Source: Clostridia bacterium (lineage in GTDB: Bacteria > Bacillota > Clostridia > Oscillospirales > CAG-272). Taken from it: a DNA stretch of 53,363 bases. The stretch's first letter is position 1, and each line of letters opens with the position of its first letter. Where the stretch lies: the NCBI GenBank assembly GCA_017463865.1, contig JAFTOI010000003.1:69219-122581 (forward strand), read 5' to 3'. The position numbers and the translations under genes were made by a program. Positions 45,089 to 53,363 of this stretch are shown piece by piece. The notes under the pieces are model-generated. The model was not told the DNA's origin. It saw only the letters and a program-made list of their open reading frames with translations, and made no database searches.

Positions 45089-46016
45089 ACCCCGCCTGGC
45101 TGAGCAGGAGGGTCGCAGTTCCGCCGATATGGCAGTCGCCGAGCCCGGCGGGGAGATACCAGCTCTGGCCCGGGCGGACGGTGTACCGCTGGCCGTCGCA
45201 GGTGAGGGTGCTCTCGCCGTCCAGGCAGAGCAGCGACACGAAGCGGTCGGTGACGGTGAAGTCGGCGGCACCAGTGAGGCGGCTGACCGCGAAATACTCG
45301 GCGGTGCAGATGCACTCGCCCGGCAGGTCGCAGGGGCGGGTAAAGCATAGGGCGGCGATCTCGGCGTCGGCATAGGGGTGGATGACATCGAGAGCGCGGT
45401 CGGTGTGCAGCTGGCGGAGATTGCCGTTGGCATCGCGGCGTGCGTAGTCCCAGACGCGGTAGGTGAGAGCGGAGTTCTGCTGAATCTCGGCCAGCAGGAT
45501 GCCGGCGCCGGCGGGCGAACCGATGGCGTGGAGCAGGCCGGCCGGGACAAAGTAGCTCTCGCCGGCATGCACCTCGACTTCGCGCAGCAGGGGGGCGGGG
45601 TCGCCGGCGCGCAGGGCGGCGGCGAATTCGCCGACCGTGACGCCCTCACGCAGGCCGAGGATCAGCCGTGCGCCGGGGTCGGCCTCGACGATATACCACA
45701 GCTCGGTCTTGCCCCCGTCGCGCTCATGCGCGGCGGCGTAGGCGTCGTCTGGGTGAACCTGCACCGACAGGGGCAGGTTGGCGTCGATGAATTTGACCAG
45801 CAGCGGGAAGCGGCTCTCCCCCGTGACAGCCGACAGCGGCTGCCCGGCCAGGGGGCCGTTTTGGATGATGCTCATGCAGTCGTCCCGCACCGACAGCTCC
45901 CAGGTCTCAGCCAGCTGGCCAGGGCCTGCCTTGCCGTAGCGGGTGCGGAGCCGGCTGCCGCCCCACAGTGCGGTGTGGGGCTCTGCACTCAACAGGAGGG
46001 GATAGAGGCGGCTCAC
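45087..46016 (-). CDS. manA: Mannose-6-phosphate isomerase, class I type
   Basis: 309 residues. It interconverts mannose-6-phosphate and fructose-6-phosphate. The zinc site is visible: Q86-V-H88 in SVQVHPDD, E105 in GGKTELWYI and H163 in GLLHAIG, with the later EIQQNSALTYRVWDY and the cupin C-terminus. It has the short bacterial length. The start overlaps the stop of the PHP gene upstream (ATGA-type), so the two are one operon. Confidence 0.93.
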   Translation of the reverse strand: MSRLYPLLLSAEPHTALWGGSRLRTRYGKAGPGQLAETWELSVRDDCMSIIQNGPLAGQPLSAVTGESRFPLLVKFIDANLPLSVQVHPDDAYAAAHERDGGKTELWYIVEADPGARLILGLREGVTVGEFAAALRAGDPAPLLREVEVHAGESYFVPAGLLHAIGSPAGAGILLAEIQQNSALTYRVWDYARRDANGNLRQLHTDRALDVIHPYADAEIAALCFTRPCDLPGECICTAEYFAVSRLTGAADFTVTDRFVSLLCLDGESTLTCDGQRYTVRPGQSWYLPAGLGDCHIGGTATLLLSQAG

Positions 46017-49000
46017 TTGCGGCCCCCATTTTTGCCCATCAGGACGGCCAGCAGCGTCGTACCGACGCCGATGGCGGCACCGGCGGCAGCCGCGCCGATG
46101 CTCAGCCCGGCCACAGCGGCCGGCTTGACACCCGGCTTGGCGGGCTTGCGGGACTGCTTGACCGCCTTCTTATTGGCCTTCTTGGCACGGCGAAGCTCGA
46201 CCGTGGCGGTCTGGTGGATGCGGGCGGCCGGCATCTGCGCGGCCTCGAGGGTGCCGGGCGCGGGGGCGGCGGTCTCGTCGACGAGGTCGGCAGTGGCCGT
46301 CATGCCGCCGCGATAGCCGTAGCGGAGGGCGCAGTCGGGGTTGGGCTGGGTGCCCTGCCGGTCGGTGTAGTTCCAATGGACGCGGCTGACCACCTCACTG
46401 CCGACGGCCAGATCAAGGCGGCGGGCGGCGATGTGACTGCCCGAGAGAGGCTTGCCGGTGAGGATGAAGAGGTTCTCCCCCTCGACGAGGTCAACGCCAA
46501 AACGGGCACAGAAGTCGGCGGCAGTGAGGGGGGAGTCAGGCTGCTTGAACCAGAAGACGGCCGGCATGCGGGCGGGGATGGTGATGCCGTCCAGCGGGTG
46601 GATATGCTCGGGCGAAGGTGCCTTGCCGGTGGTCGTCCACTGGCGAAGCGCCATGCCGTCGAGGCTGAGGGGCTTGTTCTCGTGGTTGAAGAGGACAGCG
46701 TAGGTGTAGGGGCTGTCGACCTTGGTCCCGTCGGGGAGGGTGACCGACGTGCTCTCGGGGAGCGCCTCGACGATGGAGGCGGGGGTGACGAGGAGATAGC
46801 GGGTATCGACAAAGCGCTTCTTGCCGATTCTGCCGCTGACGATGATGCTAACACGGCGGCGGTTGGCCAGATTCGGGAAGGTGCGGGCAGTCCGCGCCGT
46901 CTCGCCGGCACCCAGCTTGCCCAGGTAAACGGTGCGGTAGGGACGGGCATTGGCCAGGTTGAAGCCGCCGACGGGGGTGAGATAGAAGTCGGCACGCAGG
47001 TCGGTGAGGGCGGCATCCGCGCGGTTCTCCACCGCGATGCTAACCAGATTGGGCAGCTCGCCGCCGGTCAGCGACAGTTCCATCTCGGTAATAGCCAGCG
47101 CGTCTCGGCCCTCGATCCAGACGGGAGCGCTGATGGTGTAGTCCTTCGGCACCAGCGGGTTGATGGCTTTAATGTAATAGTAGTCAAAATCGCAGGGGAC
47201 GTGGATGCGCTGCTCGAAGTGCTGGATGGCGCCAAGATCCCACTCGGCGACGGTGATGTTGTCCTCGCCGATGAGGCTGACGACGCCGAGGCCCTCGGGA
47301 CGTTCGGTGTCGAGGCGCAGGTCCACGGTCAGCATGTCGGTGGCGGGGATGCGCGAGCCGAGCCATGCGCCGTTGATGCGGAAGCGCAGGTGCAGCGACG
47401 GATCGGAAGTGGTGTAGGTGCGGCGGGCGTGCATGGCCTCGACGACGTTCTGGCGGGTCAGGCCGGGGGCGACGACGTAGCCGGTCTGGTTGGTGGCTGT
47501 CGTCCAGTTGTAGCCGTGGTTGTCCTCGTTGGAGACAGGCGCAAGGTGCCAGCCCTTCGCGAGGGAGAGGGCATGCTCGCCGTCGGCGTAGGCGCCCTTG
47601 ATCTCGTTCAGGCACATGACGGCATCGGCCTCGGGGGTTCGGTGGCCGAAGTCGTCAAAATTGCCCCAGTTGTAGCCGGGGTGGTTGAACATGCCGATGG
47701 CGCCGGGACGCGCGCTGAGAAAATCGAAGAGCTGGGGCATGCTCATATCGCGGATGTCGTAGTGGGCGTCGGCCGTCTCGAGGACGTTGATGTGGCCCCA
47801 GTAGCCGGTCTCGTTGTTCCAGGTCATCTCCCAGCCGCGCAGGACGGCGTACTTCCCTGCCTCGTTATAGCGGTCGGCCAGCTCGAGCTGGGCGGCGTAG
47901 CGGTCGTCGGAGAGGTAGTGGCCGTGGTCGGTGACGGCGAAGTAGTCGGCCTTGCCCTCGTCGCGGGCGTAGATGAGGGCGTCCTCGGGGGTGGCAACGC
48001 CGTCCGAGTCACCGGTGTGGGCGTGGACCTCGCCGCGGTAGCAGTACATGGCGCCGGGCTCGGCAACGGTGAAGTAGGAGACGGTACGGCTGGCGTTGCC
48101 GAGGCAGTCGTAGAGCTTGAGCGCCAGCTTATGCTTGCCGGGCTTGAGCTTTTCGAGGGTGCAGCGGACGCCCTTGGGCGTCCAGGCGGCCTTGGCGCTG
48201 ATCTCCTTGCCATCGAGGTAAAGGTGGCTGGCGTGGGCGTCAACGCCGGCGCGGTCGAAGTAGGCAGCTTCAAGCTCGACCGGCGCGTCGGCGAAGGCGG
48301 CGTAGCCGTTTTCAGGCTTGAGCGCCGTAATGACGGGGCCGGCGTTGTCCACGAGCTTGACTGCCGGCATCGCGAAGCGGGTGATATAGGTGCCGCTATC
48401 GGCCTCGATGCAGCCGGAAAGCGACTCGATGCGGGTGAGCAGCGATGCAGGGAGGGTGACCGACCAGACGCCGTCGGCGAAGTCGGCCATGAGCGGCTTG
48501 CCGCCGTCGAGCAGGACGCGGCAGCAGCCCGCGCCCTCGGCGAGGAAGCGCAGGGTCAGCGCGCCGTCGGCCAGCGGATGGCTCTCGGGCCAGCCGAGGG
48601 GGATCACACAGGCCGGCTTGTCGGCGCTGAGGTTGGGGACGGTCTGCCCCTTATCCAGCGTGCCGGGGGTAATGTCGGCCGCACGGACGACACAGCGCAT
48701 GTCTGCACCGCCGCAGGGATCGGGCTGCCAGAGCGACGCGCGGCGGATGGGGGTGTGCCAGTCCCAGATATCGGGGGTGAGGTCGTTGATGGTCAGGCGG
48801 CAGACGGCGCTCTCGAAGCTGCCGCCGAGAGGAGCGACGCAGATGCGCGCCGTGTCCCACGGGCGCAGCTTGGGGAACTCGACCACGCCGTCCTTGTCGC
48901 GCCAGACCAGCTGGCCATCGACCTCGACCTGCTCGGCACCCTCGACGCGGAAGATGCGGATGGTGTCGGGCGCGAGGTGATAGTTTCGCCAGCTGAAATC

Positions 49001-49564
49001 AGCCTCAAGGCGGGCGCAGAAGTCCTCGGCCGTCAGGCATGGGGCCTTGGGATTGTGGCTCGAGGCGTAGGCCAGCCAGAGGACGCCCACCTCATGCGGG
49101 GGCAGGATGGCCTCGCCCATGGCGGGCGCGATGGGCATGGTGTAGACGGGGGTCTCCTTGCCCTCGATGAGGCGCTGGTACATGACCTGATAGCCGCCGA
49201 GGTCGATGGGGGCATCGGTGGTGTTGACCACCTCGAGATAGACGGCGGGAGTGGCCTTCATGTTGGCGGCCAGTTCGGTGATGGCGAGGGGGGCGAGGTT
49301 GGCGTCGGCCAGCGGGACGATATAGCTGCCAACGGCGTCAAGGTCGGCATAAAGGGTGTAGCTCAGCGCCTCGGCGTCGGGGGCGGGGGTAATGCTGCCC
49401 TGCCAGAGGGTAAGCCCCTCCCGCGTGCCGACAGGGGCGAGGGCGATCTTCTCGCCGGTCGAGACAGCCGAGACCGCACCCACCGACGCATCGGTGGCCA
49501 CGGTGAGCACATGTGCCATGCCGCGGAGGCCGCGGCGGGCGGGTGAATGGTAGAATTTTTCCAT
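46013..49564 (-). CDS. Large PHP-domain protein with CehA-like metal site
   Basis: 1183 residues. A long N-terminal region of beta domains (about 1-500) is followed by a PHP/CehA-like metallohydrolase core with GEVHAHTGDSDG (about 510-522), FAVTDHGHYLS (about 538), FNHPGYNWG (about 625) and NEDNHGYN (about 680). Further beta domains follow and a Lys-rich stretch leads to a C-terminal transmembrane helix (about 1150-1178). No signal peptide is apparent. The substrate is unknown. The second half resembles the N-terminal half in lamin-tail-like blocks with AEDFCARLEADF and AADFCARFGVDL. ATG at 49564 with GGAAAGG upstream. Operon with manA. Confidence 0.78.
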   Translation of the reverse strand: MEKFYHSPARRGLRGMAHVLTVATDASVGAVSAVSTGEKIALAPVGTREGLTLWQGSITPAPDAEALSYTLYADLDAVGSYIVPLADANLAPLAITELAANMKATPAVYLEVVNTTDAPIDLGGYQVMYQRLIEGKETPVYTMPIAPAMGEAILPPHEVGVLWLAYASSHNPKAPCLTAEDFCARLEADFSWRNYHLAPDTIRIFRVEGAEQVEVDGQLVWRDKDGVVEFPKLRPWDTARICVAPLGGSFESAVCRLTINDLTPDIWDWHTPIRRASLWQPDPCGGADMRCVVRAADITPGTLDKGQTVPNLSADKPACVIPLGWPESHPLADGALTLRFLAEGAGCCRVLLDGGKPLMADFADGVWSVTLPASLLTRIESLSGCIEADSGTYITRFAMPAVKLVDNAGPVITALKPENGYAAFADAPVELEAAYFDRAGVDAHASHLYLDGKEISAKAAWTPKGVRCTLEKLKPGKHKLALKLYDCLGNASRTVSYFTVAEPGAMYCYRGEVHAHTGDSDGVATPEDALIYARDEGKADYFAVTDHGHYLSDDRYAAQLELADRYNEAGKYAVLRGWEMTWNNETGYWGHINVLETADAHYDIRDMSMPQLFDFLSARPGAIGMFNHPGYNWGNFDDFGHRTPEADAVMCLNEIKGAYADGEHALSLAKGWHLAPVSNEDNHGYNWTTATNQTGYVVAPGLTRQNVVEAMHARRTYTTSDPSLHLRFRINGAWLGSRIPATDMLTVDLRLDTERPEGLGVVSLIGEDNITVAEWDLGAIQHFEQRIHVPCDFDYYYIKAINPLVPKDYTISAPVWIEGRDALAITEMELSLTGGELPNLVSIAVENRADAALTDLRADFYLTPVGGFNLANARPYRTVYLGKLGAGETARTARTFPNLANRRRVSIIVSGRIGKKRFVDTRYLLVTPASIVEALPESTSVTLPDGTKVDSPYTYAVLFNHENKPLSLDGMALRQWTTTGKAPSPEHIHPLDGITIPARMPAVFWFKQPDSPLTAADFCARFGVDLVEGENLFILTGKPLSGSHIAARRLDLAVGSEVVSRVHWNYTDRQGTQPNPDCALRYGYRGGMTATADLVDETAAPAPGTLEAAQMPAARIHQTATVELRRAKKANKKAVKQSRKPAKPGVKPAAVAGLSIGAAAAGAAIGVGTTLLAVLMGKNGGRK

Positions 49565-49606
49565 ACAGTTCAACCTTTCCTGTTTGCTTCAGATTAACGT
49601 CAATGC

Positions 49607-50293
49607 TCACGGCCAAACGGCGCAGAGCAGAATGGGCAGAAAAATCGCGGGCAGGTAGTTCATGATCTTGAGCTTGGTCACGCCCAGCATGTTGAGGCCG
49701 ATGCCGATGATGAGCAGTGAGCCCACCGCCGTCATCTCGGTAACAGCGCCCCGCAGAAGGGGCTCAGCCCAGTCAGCCAGCAGGGTGATGGCGCCCTGAT
49801 AGAGCAGGACGCAGACCCCCGAGAAGGCCACGCCGATGCCGAGACCGGAGGCCATCATGATCGCCGACGCGCCGTCGATGAGGGCTTTGGTCAGCTGGAC
49901 GGTGTGGTCGCCCTCGAGGCCGCTGTCAAGCGGGCCGAGGACAGCCATCGCACCGACGCAGAAGAGCAGGCTGGCCGAGACGAAACCCTCCGACACGCTG
50001 CCGCCCCGCCCGTGCAGCGCGGCTTGCAGCCTGTCGCCGAGGCCGCGAAGCCGCCGGTCGAGGTCGCACAGCTCGCCGAGCAGTGCGCCCAGCACGACCG
50101 AGAGGATCATCAACAGCGTATTCTCCCCCTCAAGCGCCCCCGATATGCCGATGATGAGCACACAGAGGCCGAGGCCCTTCATGACGATGTCAGAAAAGCG
50201 CTCGGGCAGTCCGCGGCCGATCAGCGTGCCGATCAGGCCGCAGACGATGATGGCGGCGGCATTGACCACCGCACCGAGGAGGGGGAAATCCAT
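49607..50293 (-). CDS. DUF554 family membrane protein
   Basis: 228 residues with about seven hydrophobic segments. LGAVVNAAAIIVCGLIGTL, GLCVLIIGISGALEG and a C-terminal LLIIGIGLNMLGVTKLKIM are typical of DUF554 (YdfK/YqgA). These may be small transporters, but function is not established. I take the ATG at 50293 (GAAGGT upstream). It may be the first gene of the PHP-manA operon; the gap is only 42 nt. Confidence 0.88.
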   Translation of the reverse strand: MDFPLLGAVVNAAAIIVCGLIGTLIGRGLPERFSDIVMKGLGLCVLIIGISGALEGENTLLMILSVVLGALLGELCDLDRRLRGLGDRLQAALHGRGGSVSEGFVSASLLFCVGAMAVLGPLDSGLEGDHTVQLTKALIDGASAIMMASGLGIGVAFSGVCVLLYQGAITLLADWAEPLLRGAVTEMTAVGSLLIIGIGLNMLGVTKLKIMNYLPAIFLPILLCAVWP

Positions 50294-50433
50294 GGTGTGT
50301 ACCTTCTTTGCTGTTTTCCTCATTATATCATAATGCGTCGGGTTGTGCAAGGTTTTGCGGCAAAAAAGAATTAGCCCACGCTAATTTTTCCCGCTGCCGT
50401 CTTTACAATCCCTACAATTTATGTTACACTTAG

Positions 50434-50610
50434 TTTAACCGCCCAGCGGAATTCATCAAAGGAGTATATCATAAATTTCTCGCCATCGGATTGAAGCTTC
50501 TCTTCGCGATTACCATCTACCACGACACCCTGCTCGCTGTCCACAACCGCATGTGCGCCGCGGGCATCGAGATCCCCTTCCCGCACCTGGATGTGCATCT
50601 CGACAAATAA
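50434..50610 (+). pseudogene. MscS-type channel C-terminal remnant
   Basis: An open stretch from behind a TAG (50431) to the TAA at 50608 codes LAIGLKLLFAITIYHDTLLA, then CAAGIEIPFPHLDVHLDK. The 'agIEIPFP-x-x-DVHL' ending is characteristic of the cytoplasmic end of small mechanosensitive channels. The pore region and any start are absent, so this looks like a decayed gene. It fills much of the 449-bp gap between the DUF554 gene and the secreted protein. Confidence 0.55.
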
Positions 50611-50662
50611 GATTCAAACATGCGATTATGGCACTATTCTATGCGATTTTGTTACAAATTTG

Positions 50663-50691
50663 TTGACAAAACAATCGACCCATGGTAGAAT
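50663..50691 (+). promoter_or_regulatory. Promoter of secreted paralogue 1
   Basis: Perfect TTGACA (50663-50668), 17 bp, TAGAAT (50686-50691), about 50 nt ahead of the ATG at 50743. Confidence 0.85.
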
Positions 50692-50742
50692 ATGCTTAAT
50701 CGGGGCACCCCGACAAAAATCATTTTAGAAAGGATCTTCACC

Positions 50743-51750
50743 ATGAAAAAGATTCTCGCAATGCTCCTGATGCTCGGCATGATCGCCAGCATGATGGTCA
50801 TCACGTCCTCCGCCGCTGATGACAAGCTCTACAAGACCATGGAAGAAGCCAAAGACGGCGATCTGCTTTGGATCGTCGACTTTAACGCCAAGGATATCTA
50901 CGATCCCGTATACTCTGAGGCTGGCGCACCGAACATCCAGATCGCCATCGGCGATGACGGCCGTTCCGCTACCCTGACTCCCACTGCGAATGCCGCTGCA
51001 TCCGGTAAGTGGTTCTGGGGCGCTCCCATCAAGGGTCTAAACATCGACAACAACTCCCAGTACACCATGACCTTCAAGATCAAGGCCTTTGGCAACACCG
51101 GCTCCAACAACTCCACCGGCGCGTTCGGCTTCCGCTACAACGCCGCTGAGGGCGAGACCACCTTCAATGAGAAGTGCCTCGGTATGTACGGCAACTGGAA
51201 CTCCATGAATTCCGACGGTACCGACATCAAGAACCGTTCCGCACTCTTCCAGGGTGCCTCCAGAAAGACCAACTATGCCAATGTCATCGACGAAATCGAG
51301 GCTGACGACGAGGGCTTCATCACCGTCCAGATCGAGTACAACGTCAAGGAAGCTGAGTTCTCCGCTTCTTACATGGGCAAGGACGGCAAGTGGATCGAGG
51401 ACGAGACCGCGTTCTTCATCTTCGAGTCGCTCGACGACACTCCCGACGAGCTGGTCTTCATCTTCTACAGCTATTACAAGGAAGGCAATGCAACCATCAA
51501 GGACGTTAAGTTCTTCAAGGGTGTCAACCTGACCGCCGCTCAGCTGGCTGCTGAGGCTCCCAAGGCTGCTGAGACCACCACTGCTGCTCCTGTGACCACC
51601 GCAGCTCCCACCACTACCGCAGCTCCCGCAGCAACCACCGCTGCTCCCGCCGCTACCCCCTCCACCGCTGATGCGACTACCTACATCGTTCTCGCCTGCG
51701 CCGCTCTGGCTCTGACTATGAGCGTTGTCCTCAAGAAGAAAGAGAACTGA
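50743..51750 (+). CDS. Secreted beta-sandwich protein, paralogue 1
   Basis: 335 residues. Signal peptide about 1-24 (MKKILAMLLMLGMIAS ... SSA). A single beta-rich domain (about 27-285) has DLLWIVDFNAKDIYDPVYS, MTFKIKAFGNTGSNNSTGA and FITVQIEYNVKEAEFSASY, resembling concanavalin/jelly-roll sugar-binding folds. A Thr/Ala/Pro linker follows (TTTAAPVTTAAP), then TPSTADATT, a hydrophobic helix and a KKKEN tail, the layout of a wall-sorting signal but without LPxTG. Function unknown. Tandem copy at 51951. Confidence 0.8.
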   Translation: MKKILAMLLMLGMIASMMVITSSAADDKLYKTMEEAKDGDLLWIVDFNAKDIYDPVYSEAGAPNIQIAIGDDGRSATLTPTANAAASGKWFWGAPIKGLNIDNNSQYTMTFKIKAFGNTGSNNSTGAFGFRYNAAEGETTFNEKCLGMYGNWNSMNSDGTDIKNRSALFQGASRKTNYANVIDEIEADDEGFITVQIEYNVKEAEFSASYMGKDGKWIEDETAFFIFESLDDTPDELVFIFYSYYKEGNATIKDVKFFKGVNLTAAQLAAEAPKAAETTTAAPVTTAAPTTTAAPAATTAAPAATPSTADATTYIVLACAALALTMSVVLKKKEN

Positions 51751-51765
51751 TCACCTGCACATCCG

Positions 51766-51795
51766 AGAGGCGCTCATTTGAGCGCCTTTCTTTTG
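51766..51795 (+). terminator. Terminator of secreted paralogue 1
   Basis: AGGCGCTC-ATTT-GAGCGCCT followed by TTCTTTTG. Confidence 0.88.
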
Positions 51796-51878
51796 TGCGC
51801 TGTGTCAAATTCGATGATGTGATTTTGTGTATTTGCACAAAATCACAAAACACAAAAAAGTTTTCTATACAAATTGAC

Positions 51879-51907
51879 TTGACAAATCTCCCCAAAGCGT
51901 GTATCAT
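51879..51907 (+). promoter_or_regulatory. Promoter of secreted paralogue 2
   Basis: Perfect TTGACA (51879-51884), 17 bp, TATCAT (51902-51907), preceded by an A/T-rich stretch of about 40 bp that could act as an UP element. Confidence 0.85.
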
Positions 51908-51950
51908 ATAGCCAGCGATTCCAAATCTATCTTTTGAAAGGATACATACC

Positions 51951-52964
51951 ATGAAAAAGTTCCTCGCAATCCTCATGATGCTCGCCCTGGTCGCAAGCAT
52001 GATGGTCGTCTCCACCTCCGCGGCAGATGACAAGCTTTACAAGACGATGGAAGAGGCCCAAAAGGGCGATCTGCTCTGGATGGTCGACTTCAACGCAACG
52101 AACATCCTCTCTCCGGTTTACAATGAACTTGGTGCAAAGAGCATCGTTGTTACCGTCGGCGATGATGGCCGCTCTGCTACCATGCTGCCCGCTGCTAACG
52201 GCGCCGAAAAAGGCGCTTGGTACTGGGGCGGTAAGATCAATGGTCTGAACCTCACAAACGAATCCCAGTACACGGTTGTCTTCAAGATCAAGGCGTTCGG
52301 TGACACCGGCGCCAACAACTCCACCGGTGTTTATGGTTTCCGTTATGACAATACCGAAAAGGCTCAGGCTGAACCCAAGGAAGACGGTGCTCTGGGCATC
52401 TACGGCAACTGGAACTCCAATGACGCGGGCGGCGCGGACATCCAGAACCGCGCTCGTCTTATGGTCAAGGGCACCGGTAAGTCCCCCTATTCGAATGTGA
52501 TCGACACCATCCAGCCCGATGCTGAGGGCTTCATCACTGTTCAGATCGAGTACAATGTTGCCGAGGCTGAATATACCGCATCTTTCATGGGCAAGGACGG
52601 CAAGTGGGTCGAAGATCCCGATGCGTTCTGGATCATGGAAGGCCTGGACGATACTCCCGACGAAGTTTGCTTCCTGTTCTATGGCTACTACAACAAGGTC
52701 AGTGCTACTGTCAAGGATATCAAGTACTTCAAAGGTATCAACCTGACCGATGCTCAGCTGGCCGCTGAGGCTCCCAAGGCTGCTGAGACCACCACTGCTG
52801 CGCCTGTGACCACCGCAGCTCCCGTGACCACTGCTGCTCCCGCAGCAACCACCGCAGCTCCCGCTGCTACCCCCTCCACCGCTGATGCAACCACTTACAT
52901 CGTTCTCGCCTGCGCCGCTCTGGCTCTGACCATGAGTGTCGTGCTCAAGAAGAAGGAAAACTAA
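51951..52964 (+). CDS. Secreted beta-sandwich protein, paralogue 2
   Basis: 337 residues with the same architecture as paralogue 1: signal peptide to about residue 24, beta domain (DLLWMVDFNATNILSPVYN; VVFKIKAFGDTGANNSTGV; TVQIEYNVAEAEYTASFMG), Thr/Ala/Pro linker and identical last 60 or so residues. The end regions are almost identical in DNA while the centres differ, so they have been homogenised or duplicated recently. Each copy has its own promoter and terminator. AAAGGA precedes the ATG at 51951. Confidence 0.8.
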   Translation: MKKFLAILMMLALVASMMVVSTSAADDKLYKTMEEAQKGDLLWMVDFNATNILSPVYNELGAKSIVVTVGDDGRSATMLPAANGAEKGAWYWGGKINGLNLTNESQYTVVFKIKAFGDTGANNSTGVYGFRYDNTEKAQAEPKEDGALGIYGNWNSNDAGGADIQNRARLMVKGTGKSPYSNVIDTIQPDAEGFITVQIEYNVAEAEYTASFMGKDGKWVEDPDAFWIMEGLDDTPDEVCFLFYGYYNKVSATVKDIKYFKGINLTDAQLAAEAPKAAETTTAAPVTTAAPVTTAAPAATTAAPAATPSTADATTYIVLACAALALTMSVVLKKKEN

Positions 52965-52985
52965 GCGGTCAATCGCATAATCTCC

Positions 52986-53015
52986 AAGGCGCGTCCCACT
53001 GGACGCGCCTTTTTG
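52986..53015 (+). terminator. Terminator of secreted paralogue 2
   Basis: AAGGCGCGTCC-CACT-GGACGCGCCTT followed by TTTT, directly ahead of the next promoter. Confidence 0.9.
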
Positions 53016-53016
53016 C

Positions 53017-53045
53017 TTGACGCGCGCCCGCTTTTGTGCTATGAT
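53017..53045 (+). promoter_or_regulatory. Promoter of the CinA-type gene
   Basis: TTGACG (53017-53022), 17 bp, TATGAT (53040-53045), with AAGGAGG 20 nt further downstream ahead of the ATG. Confidence 0.8.
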
Positions 53046-53072
53046 TATGGCAAACCCACAAGGAGGCATCCC

Positions 53073-53363
53073 ATGAACATTGAACACACCCTCATCCCCG
53101 CCCTGGCTGCACGCGGCCTGACCCTCGCCACTGCCGAATCCTGCACCGGCGGCCTCATCGCCAAGCGCATCACCGACGTCCCCGGCGCATCGGCCGTCTA
53201 CCTCGGCAGCGTCGTCTCCTACGCAAACGAGGTCAAGACCGGCCTGCTGGGCGTCGATCCCGATACCCTCGCTGCCCACGGCGCGGTCAGCGCTGAAAAT
53301 GCCCGCACCTGCAATATTCATCAGAGACATGCGGTTCCACACAGCGGGTTGGGTATAGGTTTG
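53073..53363 (+). CDS. CinA C-terminal domain (NMN amidase-type) protein, partial
   Basis: A stand-alone CinA_C/PncC-type start: [20 protein letters not shown], then [19 protein letters not shown] and [19 protein letters not shown]. The family deamidates nicotinamide mononucleotide; the catalytic Ser lies in ESCTGG. After NAR (about 53310) the reading continues as [19 protein letters not shown], unlike the expected family continuation (helix plus a T-G-x-A-GP motif). The last 50 bases may be an insertion boundary or an assembly join. The gene also runs off the window. Confidence 0.75.
   Translation, partial: MNIEHTLIPALAARGLTLATAESCTGGLIAKRITDVPGASAVYLGSVVSYANEVKTGLLGVDPDTLAAHGAVSAENARTCNIHQRHAVPHSGLGIGL

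Noticed and set aside
45968-49546. A 1192-codon open frame on the plus strand
   Set aside because: It is exactly opposite the PHP gene, consists of low-complexity Gly/Val/Asp/Glu/Arg text and has no family motifs. It is the shadow produced by GC-rich third positions.
51927-53342. A 471-codon minus-strand frame at the right end
   Set aside because: Opposite the second secreted protein and CinA, rich in Ser/Gly repeats that mirror the Thr/Ala linker; no promoter or ribosome binding site.

Overview
The window is a piece of a fairly GC-rich Clostridia-type chromosome, probably a gut Oscillospirales-like bacterium. The basis is consensus sigma-A promoters with 17-bp spacers, AGGAGG-type ribosome binding sites, a yceD-rpmF pair, and secreted proteins with Thr/Ala/Pro linkers. 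The lineage is inferred; no marker gene fixes the species. An intact-looking 41.0-kb siphovirus prophage (1615-42624) sits in the 3' end of a tRNA-Ser(GGA) gene.

Host left flank (1-1614): the start of an unidentified gene, a GlpT/UhpT-like MFS transporter, and the original terminator of the tRNA-Ser gene, now separated from it by the prophage. Host right flank (42604-53363): the tRNA-Ser gene, yceD-rpmF, a trigger-factor-like lipoprotein, mannose-6-phosphate isomerase, a very large PHP-domain protein, a DUF554 membrane protein, an MscS remnant, two tandem secreted paralogues with an unusual C-terminal anchor, and a CinA-type gene that leaves its family sequence 50 bases before the window end.

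Prophage layout: integrase (-); a Panacea-type toxin-antitoxin candidate (2962-3979); a membrane-anchored Xre regulator facing small genes across two perfect operators (4050-5391); an immunity region of repressor, Cro-like protein and antirepressor, with an Ntn-hydrolase-like gene behind the repressor (5394-7649); early and replication genes including a C5 methyltransferase, Gp157, ERF, an HNH protein, SSB, a replication protein with an internal iteron origin, RusA and a sigma-like factor (7666-16194); accessory genes including an SPFH lipoprotein (16212-19910); SPP1-like packaging, head, tail and tape measure genes (19999-31272); tail tip and receptor-binding genes (34281-40299); and lysis genes (40296-42359).

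Three signals stand out. First, three intergenic sites (19944, 23851, 34224) share a TTGTCC-N-GTTATCCA box at a fixed distance from an extended -10. They precede the packaging, capsid and tail-tip operons and look like phage late promoters, probably served by the phage sigma-like factor. Second, a minus-strand island (31302-34175) is embedded in the late operon and has three host-type promoters of its own. It encodes two zinc-ribbon membrane proteins, a small protein, and a DUF3800 protein preceded by a terminated RNA of about 98 nt that can fold an H-type pseudoknot. That layout resembles RNA-antitoxin modules and the known DUF3800-associated RNA motifs. Third, a lambda-like origin (five 10-bp iterons plus an A-rich tract) lies inside the replication protein gene. 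A hydrophobic 30-aa toxin-like peptide and a promoter-to-terminator small RNA lie antisense in the lysis region.
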